Positions 32,520 to 39,943 of a stretch of DNA of 64,000 bases are shown here, piece after piece. The stretch's first letter is position 1; every line of letters starts with the position of its first letter. This DNA is from Candidatus Aminicenantota bacterium. Its GTDB lineage: Bacteria; Acidobacteriota; Aminicenantia; UBA2199. The position numbers and the translations under genes were made by a program. Below the pieces are notes generated by a model. That model made no database searches, had not been told where the DNA came from, and saw nothing but the letters and a program-made list of their open reading frames with translations. The stretch is taken from positions 62,001 to 126,000 of the forward strand of contig JAPKZK010000121.1 in assembly GCA_026393835.1 (NCBI GenBank), read 5' to 3'.

Positions 32520-33269
32520 ATGGAATTAAATGGAAATTACACATTTAAAGTGACTGTTCCTGCGCACCTGGCATCGGAACGGTTGGCGGAAAAGGTACTG
32601 GTGGATATCAAAGGCAAAGCCATGCTGCTGCGGGTACTGGAACAATGCGAGAAAGCCGTTGGCCGGACCAATGTGGCCGTTGTGACGCCCGATCAGAAGA
32701 TTTTCGCTATCGTCAACAGTTGGGGTTTCGACGCTTATCGTTCTCCGCAGGGACTGCCGGACGGGTCGTCCGCCATTGCCTCGGCGGCGCCCCAGATGAA
32801 CGTGGATTATATTATCAATGTCCAGGGCGACCAACCCCTGATACCGCCGGAACTAATCCAGGCCCTGCTTAAAAACCTGGCTTCCAGCGGGGCGGATATG
32901 GTGACGCCGGTTTTCCGCATTACCGAGCTTGAAGACCTGGGCGAACGGGGCGTGGCCAAAGTCATCCGCACCCTGGACGGCTGGGCCCTCTATTTCTCCC
33001 GCGCCGCCATCCCCTTTCTCCGCGACGTCCCCTATGAAAAATGGCTGGACACGATCCCCTACTGGGGCCACTACGGCATATACGGCTACCCCCGCCATGT
33101 TTTGCTGAGCTTGAAACAACTGCGCAAGAGTTACCTGGAAGCCGGCGAGAAATTAGAACAACTGCGGCTGCTGCAAAACGGTTTAAAGGTGTTCACCTTT
33201 GAAACCACCCACAGGCAATTGGCAGTAGATACCCAGGAAGACCTGGAGAAGATATTAAAATATGTATAA
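32520..33269 (+). CDS. kdsB: KdsB-like CMP-octulosonate (CMP-Kdo) cytidylyltransferase
   Basis: 249 residues, normal for KdsB (~250). Couples CTP with 3-deoxy-octulosonate to form the CMP-sugar used by membrane glycosyltransferases. Motifs are VTVPAHLASERLAEKVLVDI, AVVTPDQKIFAIVNSWGFDA, GLPDGSSAIASAA, YIINVQGDQPLIPPELIQAL and YWGHYGIYGYPRHVLLSL. Differences from typical KdsB (IPARxxSxRLPxK becomes VPAHLASERLAEK) suggest a paralogue for a variant sugar. The ATG at 32520 follows GAGG. Together with the kdsC- and kdsA-like genes it forms an octulosonate module. Confidence 0.8.
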   Translation: MELNGNYTFKVTVPAHLASERLAEKVLVDIKGKAMLLRVLEQCEKAVGRTNVAVVTPDQKIFAIVNSWGFDAYRSPQGLPDGSSAIASAAPQMNVDYIINVQGDQPLIPPELIQALLKNLASSGADMVTPVFRITELEDLGERGVAKVIRTLDGWALYFSRAAIPFLRDVPYEKWLDTIPYWGHYGIYGYPRHVLLSLKQLRKSYLEAGEKLEQLRLLQNGLKVFTFETTHRQLAVDTQEDLEKILKYV

Positions 33270-33284
33270 ATTTCGAATGACTAA

Positions 33285-33362
33285 AATAAAAACAAGCCCA
33301 CGAATTACACGAATTTACACGAATTTTTTTTCTTCGCGTGTCTTCGCGTTCTTCGCGGCTAT
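33285..33362. repeat. AATTACACGAATTTACACG-type repeat
   Basis: CCCACGAATTACACGAATTT followed by ACACGAATTTTTTT and then CTTCGCGTGTCTTCGCGTTC. The same family appears near 4840-4862, 8140-8164 and 54750-54776. Non-coding spacer before the transaldolase-CBS gene. Confidence 0.65.
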
Positions 33363-33389
33363 TTTATAACTTAAAAATAAGGAGTCAAA

Positions 33390-34412
33390 ATGGAGCTTTT
33401 TTTAGATTCGGTAAATTTCGAAGAGATCGAAGAGGCCGTTAAATTAGGAACATTGACCGGGTTGACTACCACGCCCACGTTTATGTTCCGCCACGGCATA
33501 ACAGATATCGACGGCGCCATCGTGAAACTTTCCGGTATGGTTCCCAGCCTTCACATCGAAGCCCTGGGCAATACCGTGGACGAAATCAAAGCGGAAGTAG
33601 AACGCATCATGAAACTGCCGTTGAAAAAGAAACCGGTATTTAAAATCCCGGTGTCCAACCACGGCATCAGCGCCTGTCGTCAACTGGTGGATAAAGGTTT
33701 CGAAGTGAACATACACCTGGTGTATACCCTTAACCAGGCGTATATGGCCATGGCCGCCGGGGCGACTTATGTTTGCCCGCTGGTGGGGAGACTGCACGAC
33801 CAGGGACACGATGCCATGGCGTTGATCGAGCAGGCGGTGGATACCGCCGAATGGTACGGTTACAAGAGCAAGATCATGGTCTCTTCCGTGCGCCATCCCG
33901 AACACGTGAGGCAGGCGCTCCTGCTGGGCGCGCATGCCTGTACCATTCCCTGGAGCGTTATGAAAATGCTGCCCCAGAATAACCTGACCACAGTGGGTTC
34001 CGAACAGTTCCTGGAACATACACGGCTGATGACCATGAAATCCAGGGAAGTCATCCGCGAAGCCAACCCGGTCTGCAAAATTTCGGGTTCTGTTTTCGAC
34101 GCCATCGCGCAGATGACCGAATCCCGGCTCGGGGCCGTCTCGATAGTGGATGACAAGAACCAACTGGTGGGTATATTTACCGACGGCGATATCCGCCGCA
34201 AATTAAAAGAACACGGCGCGGGTTTCGTCAACATGAAAATGTCGGACTTTACCTATAATAAGCCGCTTACGGTAAACGCCGACGCCCTGCTCTACGAAGC
34301 CGTGGAAATCTTCAACAAACACGAGTACGATAACCTGATCGTAGTGGAAAACAACGCCCCCATCGGTATGATCGATGTGCAGGATTTGGTTAAGATGAAT
34401 CTTTTAGGGTAA
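33390..34412 (+). CDS. Transaldolase (FSA-like) fused to a CBS-domain pair
   Basis: 340 residues. Residues 1 to ~215 are a small transaldolase / fructose-6-phosphate-aldolase-like barrel: MELFLDSVNF (Asp6), LTGLTTTPTFMF, PVFKIPVSNHG with the Schiff-base Lys85 at the E. coli FSA position, then CPLVGRLHDQGHDAM. The usual TTNP Asn28 is Thr here. Residues ~225-340 are two CBS motifs (MTESRLGAVSIVDDKNQLVG with FTDGDIRR, and AVEIFNKHEYDNLIVVENNA). That CBS pair is what normally follows the SIS domain of the arabinose-5-phosphate isomerase KdsD. Placed between kdsB and kdsC/kdsA, it may supply or regulate the sugar phosphate used by KdsA. Confidence 0.75.
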   Translation: MELFLDSVNFEEIEEAVKLGTLTGLTTTPTFMFRHGITDIDGAIVKLSGMVPSLHIEALGNTVDEIKAEVERIMKLPLKKKPVFKIPVSNHGISACRQLVDKGFEVNIHLVYTLNQAYMAMAAGATYVCPLVGRLHDQGHDAMALIEQAVDTAEWYGYKSKIMVSSVRHPEHVRQALLLGAHACTIPWSVMKMLPQNNLTTVGSEQFLEHTRLMTMKSREVIREANPVCKISGSVFDAIAQMTESRLGAVSIVDDKNQLVGIFTDGDIRRKLKEHGAGFVNMKMSDFTYNKPLTVNADALLYEAVEIFNKHEYDNLIVVENNAPIGMIDVQDLVKMNLLG

Positions 34413-34469
34413 AAAGAAAAATAGTAGAGCGGATTAATTGTATGGATATGGTTGAGGAATCAGACCTGT

Positions 34470-34740
34470 TTTTAGTGGCACGGGGCTTCCGTGCACATGC
34501 ACGAACGTTCCGTGCAGTTGCACAATTCCTCCGTGCAGTTGCACAATTCCTTCATTTAGTTGCGCAATGCAATGTTTTAGCTGCACGATTGCATTGTGCA
34601 ACCGAACCGGCTCCCTGTGCACATAAAACAGGGTTCCGCGTACATAAACCGGATTCCCGTTTACTGCGCGGGACTTCCGCGCAAATGAACGGGACTTCCG
34701 CGTACATGCGCGGAGTTTACGTGCAGGTAGGGAAATGAAG
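34470..34740. repeat. Degenerate tandem array with 21 bp period (array 2)
   Basis: About 13 units of 21 bases (one of 20). Best units begin at 34491, 34512, 34533 and 34617, with consensus GTGCAnnTGCACnnnnnTTCC. The core GTGCA(G/C)(A/T)TGCAC is itself palindromic. Units become poorer in the middle (34554-34595) and near the 3' end. Both strands are largely open and would give heptapeptide repeats (minus strand IVQLHGG-like), but no ribosome site or family supports a gene. It lies 13 bases before the next ATG. Confidence 0.75.
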
Positions 34741-34753
34741 TTTTGAGGGGAAC

Positions 34754-36421
34754 ATGAAAGATGTAACTGACGATTCTCCCAAAAAGCACAATTTGGTAGG
34801 GAACAGGCAGTGCCTGTTCCCTACAGATGCCGCGGTGGTTTTTACCCGGGAAGAGAAAGAGCAAATCCTGGATGAATACAATGAGATTATCTCCGAACTG
34901 GGCGCTTTAAACGGTTTCTCCCTGGAATGGTTGTGTCACCCGATATCCGAGAAAAACGACCTGGCCCCGGATACGTTATTAGACCGGTTGATTGATTTTC
35001 TCACTTTTCAGTGTGTTGTTTCGAAAGCCGGGAAAAGAGCACCCGCGTTGGCCCGGTGGATTAAAAAGGCCGTACGTTTGTTCAAAGGGGCGATTCAGCA
35101 GCAGTACTGGTTTATGAAAAGCCGTTTTTTATGGAAACGGCTGGATGAAAACAAGACTTATACGGTGATACGAACCTGGTTCGACGGTCGCTCCCGCGCG
35201 CTGATGAAAGATAACAAAGATATTTACTTTGGAAGGCTGCCGGGGTTTCTGAAAAAGAATGGTCTTCATGTGCTTTATTTTGGTGAATTCGCGTATGATT
35301 TCGAGCATGAGTTCGCTAATATCACGAAGGGTTTGGAGGACCCGGTTATCCTGGGGCGGTCGCTGCTGCACGGCTGGGATTTTGTAAAGGGATTTCGTTT
35401 CCAGCATACCGCTTCGCGGCGGATCAAACTACAACCGGGCCTGAAAATCCTCGGCGTCGATGTGGATGCGGTATTTCGAAATTATTTCCAGGAGCACTGC
35501 CAGGACCAGGAGATACGGGCCAATTATCTTTCTTACCGGGCGGTGGTTAAATTGGCGAAAAAGATCAAGATTGATCATTTTTACATGCCCTTTGAGAATT
35601 ACGCCTGGGAGAAGCTGACCCACCTTGCTTTATTATCAAAAGTTTTGGGAGGTGTCGGAACCCTTTTTCAAAAGGGTTCTGACCCGCCGGAGGCAAAAGT
35701 AATTTCCTTTCAACATGCGCAGGTGGCGTTAAACGCCGCCAAGTTTTTCATGGGTGAAAAGGAACGCAATTCCGTTGTTTTCCCGGACCGTATCGTAACA
35801 GTTGGGGAAGTGACGCGCCGCTTTTTAATTGAAAGGAAACATTACCCGGTGGAGCGGGTAGTTGCCGGCTGCGCGCTGCGGCAGGATTATGTTTTTTCGG
35901 GGGAACGCGTGGAAAGAAAGCAAACACTCCGGGTTTTAGCGCAATTATGGTCTGTGGGAAAATCCGCGCGGCTGATTAATTTTCTTCATGCCGCCGGGAT
36001 TCACCCGGGGAAGTTTCATGTGACCATTAGTCCGCATCCGTGCAACCCGTTGGAGAAGTTTATCCCGCACCTGGATTTTGAGTACAGGGATCATTTCACG
36101 TTATTTACCGGGTCGTTGAAGGAGAGTTTCAGCGTCAATGATCTGGTGATATACCATGGCACCACGGCGTGCCTGGATGCGTTGGCCAATGGGCTGCCGG
36201 TGATTAACGTCGAATTCGATGATTTCATTACCGTGGACCCGTTGTTTGATTTCCACGATTTTAAATGGACGGTGAGCAAGCCGGAGGAGTTGGCCGGGGC
36301 CATCGATACGATTTATGCGCTGCGCGACGAGGAGTATTATGAACGTCAGCAAAAGGGTTTTGAGTTTGTGAAAAACTATTTTTACCCGGTGAACGATGAG
36401 AATATGAGGAAATTTTTATAA
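34754..36421 (+). CDS. GT-B-like surface glycan transferase with two in-frame palindromic insertions
   Basis: 555 residues, no membrane segment. C-terminal motifs include VVAGCALRQDYVFSGERVER, HVTISPHPCNPLEKFI, NDLVIYHGTTACLDALANGL and PVINVEFDDFITVDPLFDF, resembling capsule/surface GT-B proteins and the two large proteins at 27331 and 29779. GAGGGG lies 4 bases before the ATG. Two palindromes are translated in frame: a perfect 29-base palindrome at 34796-34824 (residues LVGNRQCLFPT) and the 60 bp element at 35636-35695 (residues SKVLGGVGTLFQKGSDPPEA). Neither introduces a stop. Sugar specificity unknown. Confidence 0.6.
   Translation: MKDVTDDSPKKHNLVGNRQCLFPTDAAVVFTREEKEQILDEYNEIISELGALNGFSLEWLCHPISEKNDLAPDTLLDRLIDFLTFQCVVSKAGKRAPALARWIKKAVRLFKGAIQQQYWFMKSRFLWKRLDENKTYTVIRTWFDGRSRALMKDNKDIYFGRLPGFLKKNGLHVLYFGEFAYDFEHEFANITKGLEDPVILGRSLLHGWDFVKGFRFQHTASRRIKLQPGLKILGVDVDAVFRNYFQEHCQDQEIRANYLSYRAVVKLAKKIKIDHFYMPFENYAWEKLTHLALLSKVLGGVGTLFQKGSDPPEAKVISFQHAQVALNAAKFFMGEKERNSVVFPDRIVTVGEVTRRFLIERKHYPVERVVAGCALRQDYVFSGERVERKQTLRVLAQLWSVGKSARLINFLHAAGIHPGKFHVTISPHPCNPLEKFIPHLDFEYRDHFTLFTGSLKESFSVNDLVIYHGTTACLDALANGLPVINVEFDDFITVDPLFDFHDFKWTVSKPEELAGAIDTIYALRDEEYYERQQKGFEFVKNYFYPVNDENMRKFL
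34796..34824. repeat. Perfect 29 bp palindrome inside a coding sequence
   Basis: GTAGGGAACAGGCA-G-TGCCTGTTCCCTAC: a 14-bp stem with a one-base centre, at codons 15-24 of the transferase gene. Relatives with GTAGGGGC... occur at 36431 and 38939. Confidence 0.8.
35636..35695 (+). repeat. 60 bp hairpin element, in-frame copy
   Basis: Begins TCAAAAGTTTT and ends CCGCCGGAGGCA. The stem is GTCGGAACCCTTTT pairing with AAAAGGGTTCTGAC around a short loop. Translated as SKVLGGVGTLFQKGSDPPEA. Same length, orientation and frame as copies at 48807 and 63794. Confidence 0.85.
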
Positions 36422-36430
36422 TGACAATTT

Positions 36431-36457
36431 GTAGGGGCAGGCCCCCGTGTCTGCCCC
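36431..36457. repeat. GTAGGGGCAGG palindromic repeat
   Basis: GTAGGGGCAGGCCCCCGTGT followed by CTGCCCC, with flanking AATTT/AAATT extending the stem. Lies between the transferase stop and the kdsC start. Same class as 38939-38964 (AGGGGCGAACCTATGTGTTC then GCCC). Confidence 0.7.
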
Positions 36458-36477
36458 AAATTGCAGGTGAAGGAAGA

Positions 36478-37149
36478 ATGGACATAGAACAATTGAAAGA
36501 ATTGAACGAATTATTTAGGAAATTGGGTGGCGAGTTTTGCACGCCGATAGAGGAGTTATCGGAGAAAATTCTCCGGGTGCGGGGGATTATTTTCGATTGG
36601 GATGGCGTGTTTCATGGTGGATGGAAGGGTGAAGGGCAGAGTGGGTTGTTTTCCGAGGCTGATTCCATGGGGATTAATATGCTGCGTTATGGTATCTGGC
36701 GGCGGATTGGGAAGTTACCTTTTATGGCGATTATATCCGGGGAGAATGATAAGACCGCTTCGTTTTTTGCCGGGCGGGAACATTTTAATGCCGTGTATAC
36801 GGGTATTGCCGACAAGAAGCAGGCGTTGGACCGGGTATGTGAGGAGGCCGGGATTGGTCCGTTGGAGGTAGGGTGTGTTTTTGACGATATAAATGATTTG
36901 TCTATGGTGAAGCATTGTGGGTTGAGGGTGCAGGTGCGCAGGCCGGCGAGTCCGTTGTTTATGGAGTATACGAGACGGCGGGGGTTATGCGATTATATAA
37001 CCGGGAACCCGGCGCAGGGGCATGCGGTGCGGGAGTTTTGCGAGTTATTTTTAGGAGTATTGGGAAATTTTCAAGAGGTTATTGAATCGAGGATGGCGTT
37101 TGATGGGGAATATCAAAAGTATTGGAAAAAGCGGAATGAAGTTAAATAA
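36478..37149 (+). CDS. kdsC: KdsC-like HAD phosphatase
   Basis: 223 residues. HAD superfamily: GIIFDWDGVFHGGWKGEG (DxD nucleophile and acid/base), FMAIISGENDKTASFF (motif II Ser), KKQALDRVCEEAG (Lys), and GCVFDDINDLSMVKHCGL (motif III/IV Asp pair). Resembles KdsC, which removes phosphate from 3-deoxy-octulosonate-8-phosphate, but is longer than the usual ~180 residues at both ends. The ATG at 36478 is chosen because AAGGAAG precedes it and the upstream in-frame ATG translates the palindromic repeat. It lies directly before kdsA. Confidence 0.75.
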   Translation: MDIEQLKELNELFRKLGGEFCTPIEELSEKILRVRGIIFDWDGVFHGGWKGEGQSGLFSEADSMGINMLRYGIWRRIGKLPFMAIISGENDKTASFFAGREHFNAVYTGIADKKQALDRVCEEAGIGPLEVGCVFDDINDLSMVKHCGLRVQVRRPASPLFMEYTRRRGLCDYITGNPAQGHAVREFCELFLGVLGNFQEVIESRMAFDGEYQKYWKKRNEVK

Positions 37150-37150
37150 T

Positions 37151-37218
37151 AAAAGTTTTGCGGGGGTCCGCATCGGCGGGGGGCTTTTTCAAAAGCCCTC
37201 CCCTGGCTACCGGAGGTA
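37151..37218. repeat. Hairpin element, divergent intergenic copy
   Basis: AAAAGTTTTGCGGGGGTCCG start, stem GGGGGGCTTTTT / AAAAGCCCTCCCC, and the end CTACCGGAGGTAAAAATG. The 3' end GGAGG probably doubles as the ribosome site of kdsA. Relative of the 60 bp element. Confidence 0.6.
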
Positions 37219-37221
37219 AAA

Positions 37222-38052
37222 ATGACAAAAAAGATCGTGAACATAGGTAATATTCAATGTGGGTCCGGGGAGTTATTTTTGATTGCCGGGCCGTGTGTGA
37301 TTGAAGAAGAGAGTATTATGTTAAAAACGGCAGAGCGGTTGAAAGAGATAACCGGGAAAATGAAAGTGCCGTTGATATATAAATCCTCTTTTCAGAAGGA
37401 CAATCGCAGTTCGGTGGAGTTTTACAGCGGCCCCGGTTTAACAAAGGGATTGGAGATGCTGGCAAAGATCAAGAAGATGTTTGATGTGCCGGTGATTTCC
37501 GATGTACATTACCCGTCGCAGGTGGATGAGGCCAAGGAAGTGTTGGACATTATCCAGGTGCCGGCTTATTTGTGTATGCAGACCGATTTGGTGGTAGCTG
37601 TGGCAAAGAGTGGTAGGGTTGTGAATCTCAAGCATGGGCAGTTTTTAGCGCCGGAGAACATGGCCAAGCCGGTGAAGAAAGTGGAGGATTCCGGGAACCA
37701 GCGGATTTTGTTGACCGAGCGGGGGTATACGTTTGGGTACAATGATTTGATCGTGGACCCGCGCAGTTTTTATTTGCTTGATCAAATCGGGTATCCCGTG
37801 ATATTTGACGTCACGCACAGTATCCGGCGATATGGGATACCCAGTGCGGACCCGAAGGGAGGGGCGCGGCAGTTTTTGCCGGTATTGGCGCGGGCCGGCG
37901 CAGCGGCCGGGATAGACGGTTTGTTTATCGAAACCCACCCGGAACCGGCCAAAGCCATGTGCGACGCCGCCAGTCAATTGTGCATCGATAACCTGGAAGA
38001 GTTTTTGAAACCGCTGCTGGAAATACATGCGGTAGTGCAGTCATATAAATAA
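37222..38052 (+). CDS. kdsA: 3-deoxy-8-phosphooctulonate synthase (KdsA)
   Basis: 276 residues, typical length. Condenses phosphoenolpyruvate with D-arabinose-5-phosphate to 3-deoxy-D-manno-octulosonate-8-phosphate. Motifs: LFLIAGPCVIEEESIMLKTA, YKSSFQKDNRSSVEFYSGPG, VPVISDVHYPSQVDEA, VNLKHGQFLAPENM, ILLTERGYTFGYNDLIVDPR, VIFDVTHSIRRYG and GLFIETHPEPAKAMCDAASQ. This is a confident family call. The substrate would have to come from an A5P source, and the transaldolase-CBS fusion upstream is the local candidate. RBS GGAGG is supplied by the adjacent repeat. Confidence 0.9.
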   Translation: MTKKIVNIGNIQCGSGELFLIAGPCVIEEESIMLKTAERLKEITGKMKVPLIYKSSFQKDNRSSVEFYSGPGLTKGLEMLAKIKKMFDVPVISDVHYPSQVDEAKEVLDIIQVPAYLCMQTDLVVAVAKSGRVVNLKHGQFLAPENMAKPVKKVEDSGNQRILLTERGYTFGYNDLIVDPRSFYLLDQIGYPVIFDVTHSIRRYGIPSADPKGGARQFLPVLARAGAAAGIDGLFIETHPEPAKAMCDAASQLCIDNLEEFLKPLLEIHAVVQSYK

Positions 38053-38162
38053 GGCCACGGACGAACACGGACGGGCACGGACTAAAAACATGAAAACAAA
38101 AGATTTTATTCATGTTTTATTCTTCCAAGTCCGTGTATGTCCGTGTTCGTCCGTGGCTAGTT
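38053..38162. repeat. CACGGAC inverted repeat, best-preserved copy
   Basis: Left arm GCCACGGACGAACACGGACG (38053-38072) and right arm GTCCGTGTTCGTCCGTGGC (38140-38158) are complementary. The interior includes ACATGAAAACAAAAGATTTT and TTCATGTTTTATTC, which also pair. The transcript could form one long hairpin between kdsA and the next gene. Confidence 0.75.
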
Positions 38163-38183
38163 TTTTTTAAATTGGAGGCTTAC

Positions 38184-38882
38184 ATGTCGGAAAAAGAAAG
38201 TTGGCGAACATATGATGATTTCTTAATGCAGGGGACCCTGGACCGGTATACCAAACTTTGGGCCAGGTACGAGTTATTCCAGCGGGTAGTGGATCTACCC
38301 GGGGACATCGTCGAATGCGGGGTGCTGAACGGCGGCGGTGTGCTTTATTGGGCGCGTTTGCTGCAGGTTTTCAATCCCTTATCCCAGCGGAAAGTCATCG
38401 GTTTCGATACCTTTGAAGGGTATCCCGAGTCCATGAAAGGCGAGCAGGACAAGAAAACCAGCGATTCCTTTTTAAAGGCCGCCCAGTACACCGGCGCTTC
38501 GCCGGAGAAAATCATGGAGACCGCCGCCGCCCTGGGATTGGACCGCTGGATCGAGTTGGTTAAAGGGGATGCGACGGTTGCCATTAAAAAGTACGTACAG
38601 GAGAATATCGGGTTCAGGGCAGCCCTTTTAAACCTGGATTTCGATATCTACGAGCCGACCCTGGCCGCGTTGGAATGTTTGTATTACCGGGTCGTACCCC
38701 GCGGGATTATCGCATTTGACGAGTACGCTGTGCACCAATGGGGCGAAGCCCTGGCGGTGGATGAATTCTTTAAAGGGAAAAATATCGTACTTAAAGCCTT
38801 CCCCTGGGGCTTCAGCCCAACAGCGTATATGGTAAAAGATGAGCCACGGACTTTCACGGACGGGCACGGACTAAAAACATGA
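38184..38882 (+). CDS. TylF/MycF-like O-methyltransferase
   Basis: 232 residues. SAM-dependent class I methyltransferase of the TylF (macrocin O-methyltransferase) family, which methylates sugar hydroxyls. Motifs: GDIVECGVLNGGGVLYWARL (SAM loop), KVIGFDTFEGYPESM (acidic second motif), and AALLNLDFDIYEPTLAALEC, then RGIIAFDEYAVHQWGEALAV with likely metal ligands. AT(TGGAGG) precedes the ATG at 38184 by 6 bases. The last ~12 residues (PRTFTDGHGLKT) are translated from a CACGGAC repeat that supplies the stop, so the native C-terminus has been replaced or extended. Confidence 0.75.
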   Translation: MSEKESWRTYDDFLMQGTLDRYTKLWARYELFQRVVDLPGDIVECGVLNGGGVLYWARLLQVFNPLSQRKVIGFDTFEGYPESMKGEQDKKTSDSFLKAAQYTGASPEKIMETAAALGLDRWIELVKGDATVAIKKYVQENIGFRAALLNLDFDIYEPTLAALECLYYRVVPRGIIAFDEYAVHQWGEALAVDEFFKGKNIVLKAFPWGFSPTAYMVKDEPRTFTDGHGLKT

Positions 38883-39022
38883 AAACAAAAGAAAAACAAG
38901 GTCCACGGATTACACAGATTAACACAGATTTAAACCCCGTAGGGGCGAACCTATGTGTTCGCCCGATTCGTGTTTTATACATCACTGTCCGTGAGTGTCC
39001 GTGTTCGTCCGTGGCTAAGTTT
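38842..39022. repeat. Composite of CACGGAC, ACACAGATT and GGGGCGAAC repeats
   Basis: CACGGACTTTCACGGACGGG (38844-38863) pairs with GTCCGTGAGTGTCCGTGTTC (38988-39007). Inside lie GGATTACACAGATTAACACA and the palindrome AGGGGCGAACCTATGTGTTC then GCCC (38941-38964). Three repeat families are nested in one 180-base gap. Confidence 0.7.
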
Positions 39023-39046
39023 TATTAATTTGGAAGAGGAGTTAAA

Positions 39047-39820
39047 ATGAAGACATTAATCTTAGCCGGCGGTTATGGGTCACGGTTAGGGAATATTACG
39101 GAAAATATTCCTAAACCCATGGTAACTATCGGCGAAAAACCCATCCTATGGCATATTATGAAAATATATTCCCATTTCGGGTACAATGAGTTCGTCATCC
39201 TCCTGGGCTACCAGGGCGCAAAAATCAAAGAGTACTTTTTTAATTACCATCTCACGAATAACGACTTTACCATTAACCTGGCCGATAATAAAATCCAATA
39301 CTCCAGCAGCAATAATATCGAAAAATGGCAGGTCACGTTGGTAGATACTGGCCTCGATACCCTCAAAGGCGGCCGCATCAAACGGGCGGAACAATACCTG
39401 GACGATGACGTCAATATGCTGACCTACGGCGACGGCGTCGCCGATATCGATATCGAAAAACTGGTTGCTTTCCACCACTCCCACGGCAAAACCGTAACCC
39501 TCACCGGCGTCCGCCCCCCTTCCCGGTTCGGCGAACTAATGATAAAAGACGGGCAATTACTCTCTTTCGAAGAAAAACCCCAGGTCTCCTCAGGAATGAT
39601 CAACGGCGGTTTCATGGTGTTCAACCGCAACCTGCTCTCACTTCTCTCACCGGATAAAACCTGCGATTTCGAGTTCGGCGTCCTGGAAAACCTGGCCAAA
39701 AAAGGCGAAGTCATGGTCTATCAACACCACGGTTTCTGGGAATGCGTGGACACGGAACGAGATTTAAACCATCTAAATAAACTCTGGAACGACAACAAAG
39801 CCAGTTGGAGATTGTGGTAA
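39047..39820 (+). CDS. rfbF: Glucose-1-phosphate cytidylyltransferase
   Basis: 257 residues, typical length. Makes CDP-glucose from CTP and glucose-1-phosphate, the entry to CDP-3,6-dideoxyhexoses. Motifs: LILAGGYGSRLGNITENIPK, ILWHIMKIYSHFGYNEFVIL, LVDTGLDTLKGGRIKRAEQY, MLTYGDGVADIDI, TGVRPPSRFGEL, MINGGFMVFNR and WECVDTERDLNHLNKLW. Strong match to RfbF. AGAGGAG precedes the ATG. No CDP-glucose 4,6-dehydratase (RfbG) is recognised in this window, so the rest of the route is elsewhere or different. Confidence 0.88.
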   Translation: MKTLILAGGYGSRLGNITENIPKPMVTIGEKPILWHIMKIYSHFGYNEFVILLGYQGAKIKEYFFNYHLTNNDFTINLADNKIQYSSSNNIEKWQVTLVDTGLDTLKGGRIKRAEQYLDDDVNMLTYGDGVADIDIEKLVAFHHSHGKTVTLTGVRPPSRFGELMIKDGQLLSFEEKPQVSSGMINGGFMVFNRNLLSLLSPDKTCDFEFGVLENLAKKGEVMVYQHHGFWECVDTERDLNHLNKLWNDNKASWRLW

Positions 39821-39836
39821 TTATGGAAAAAATATT

Positions 39837-39932
39837 GCCACCAAGGCACGCCAGTACAAGGCACAAAGGTTCACCAAGAAAAGGTTTTATATAAAAAATT
39901 CTTGGTGCATTGGTGCCTTAGTGGCTAATTTA
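39837..39932. repeat. CACCAAGGCAC inverted repeat
   Basis: GCCACCAAGGCACGCCAGTA on the left and TTGGTGCATTGGTGCCTTAG then TGGC on the right are complementary arms around AAAAGGTTTTATATAAAAAA. Same family as the coding insertion at 27974. Confidence 0.65.
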
Positions 39933-39943
39933 AAGGAGTAGAA

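Noticed and set aside
34442..34738. 98-residue plus-strand frame and 62-residue minus-strand frame over the 21 bp array
   Set aside because: Both arise from repeat periodicity (21 bases = 7 codons), lack ribosome sites and match no family; treated as non-coding array.
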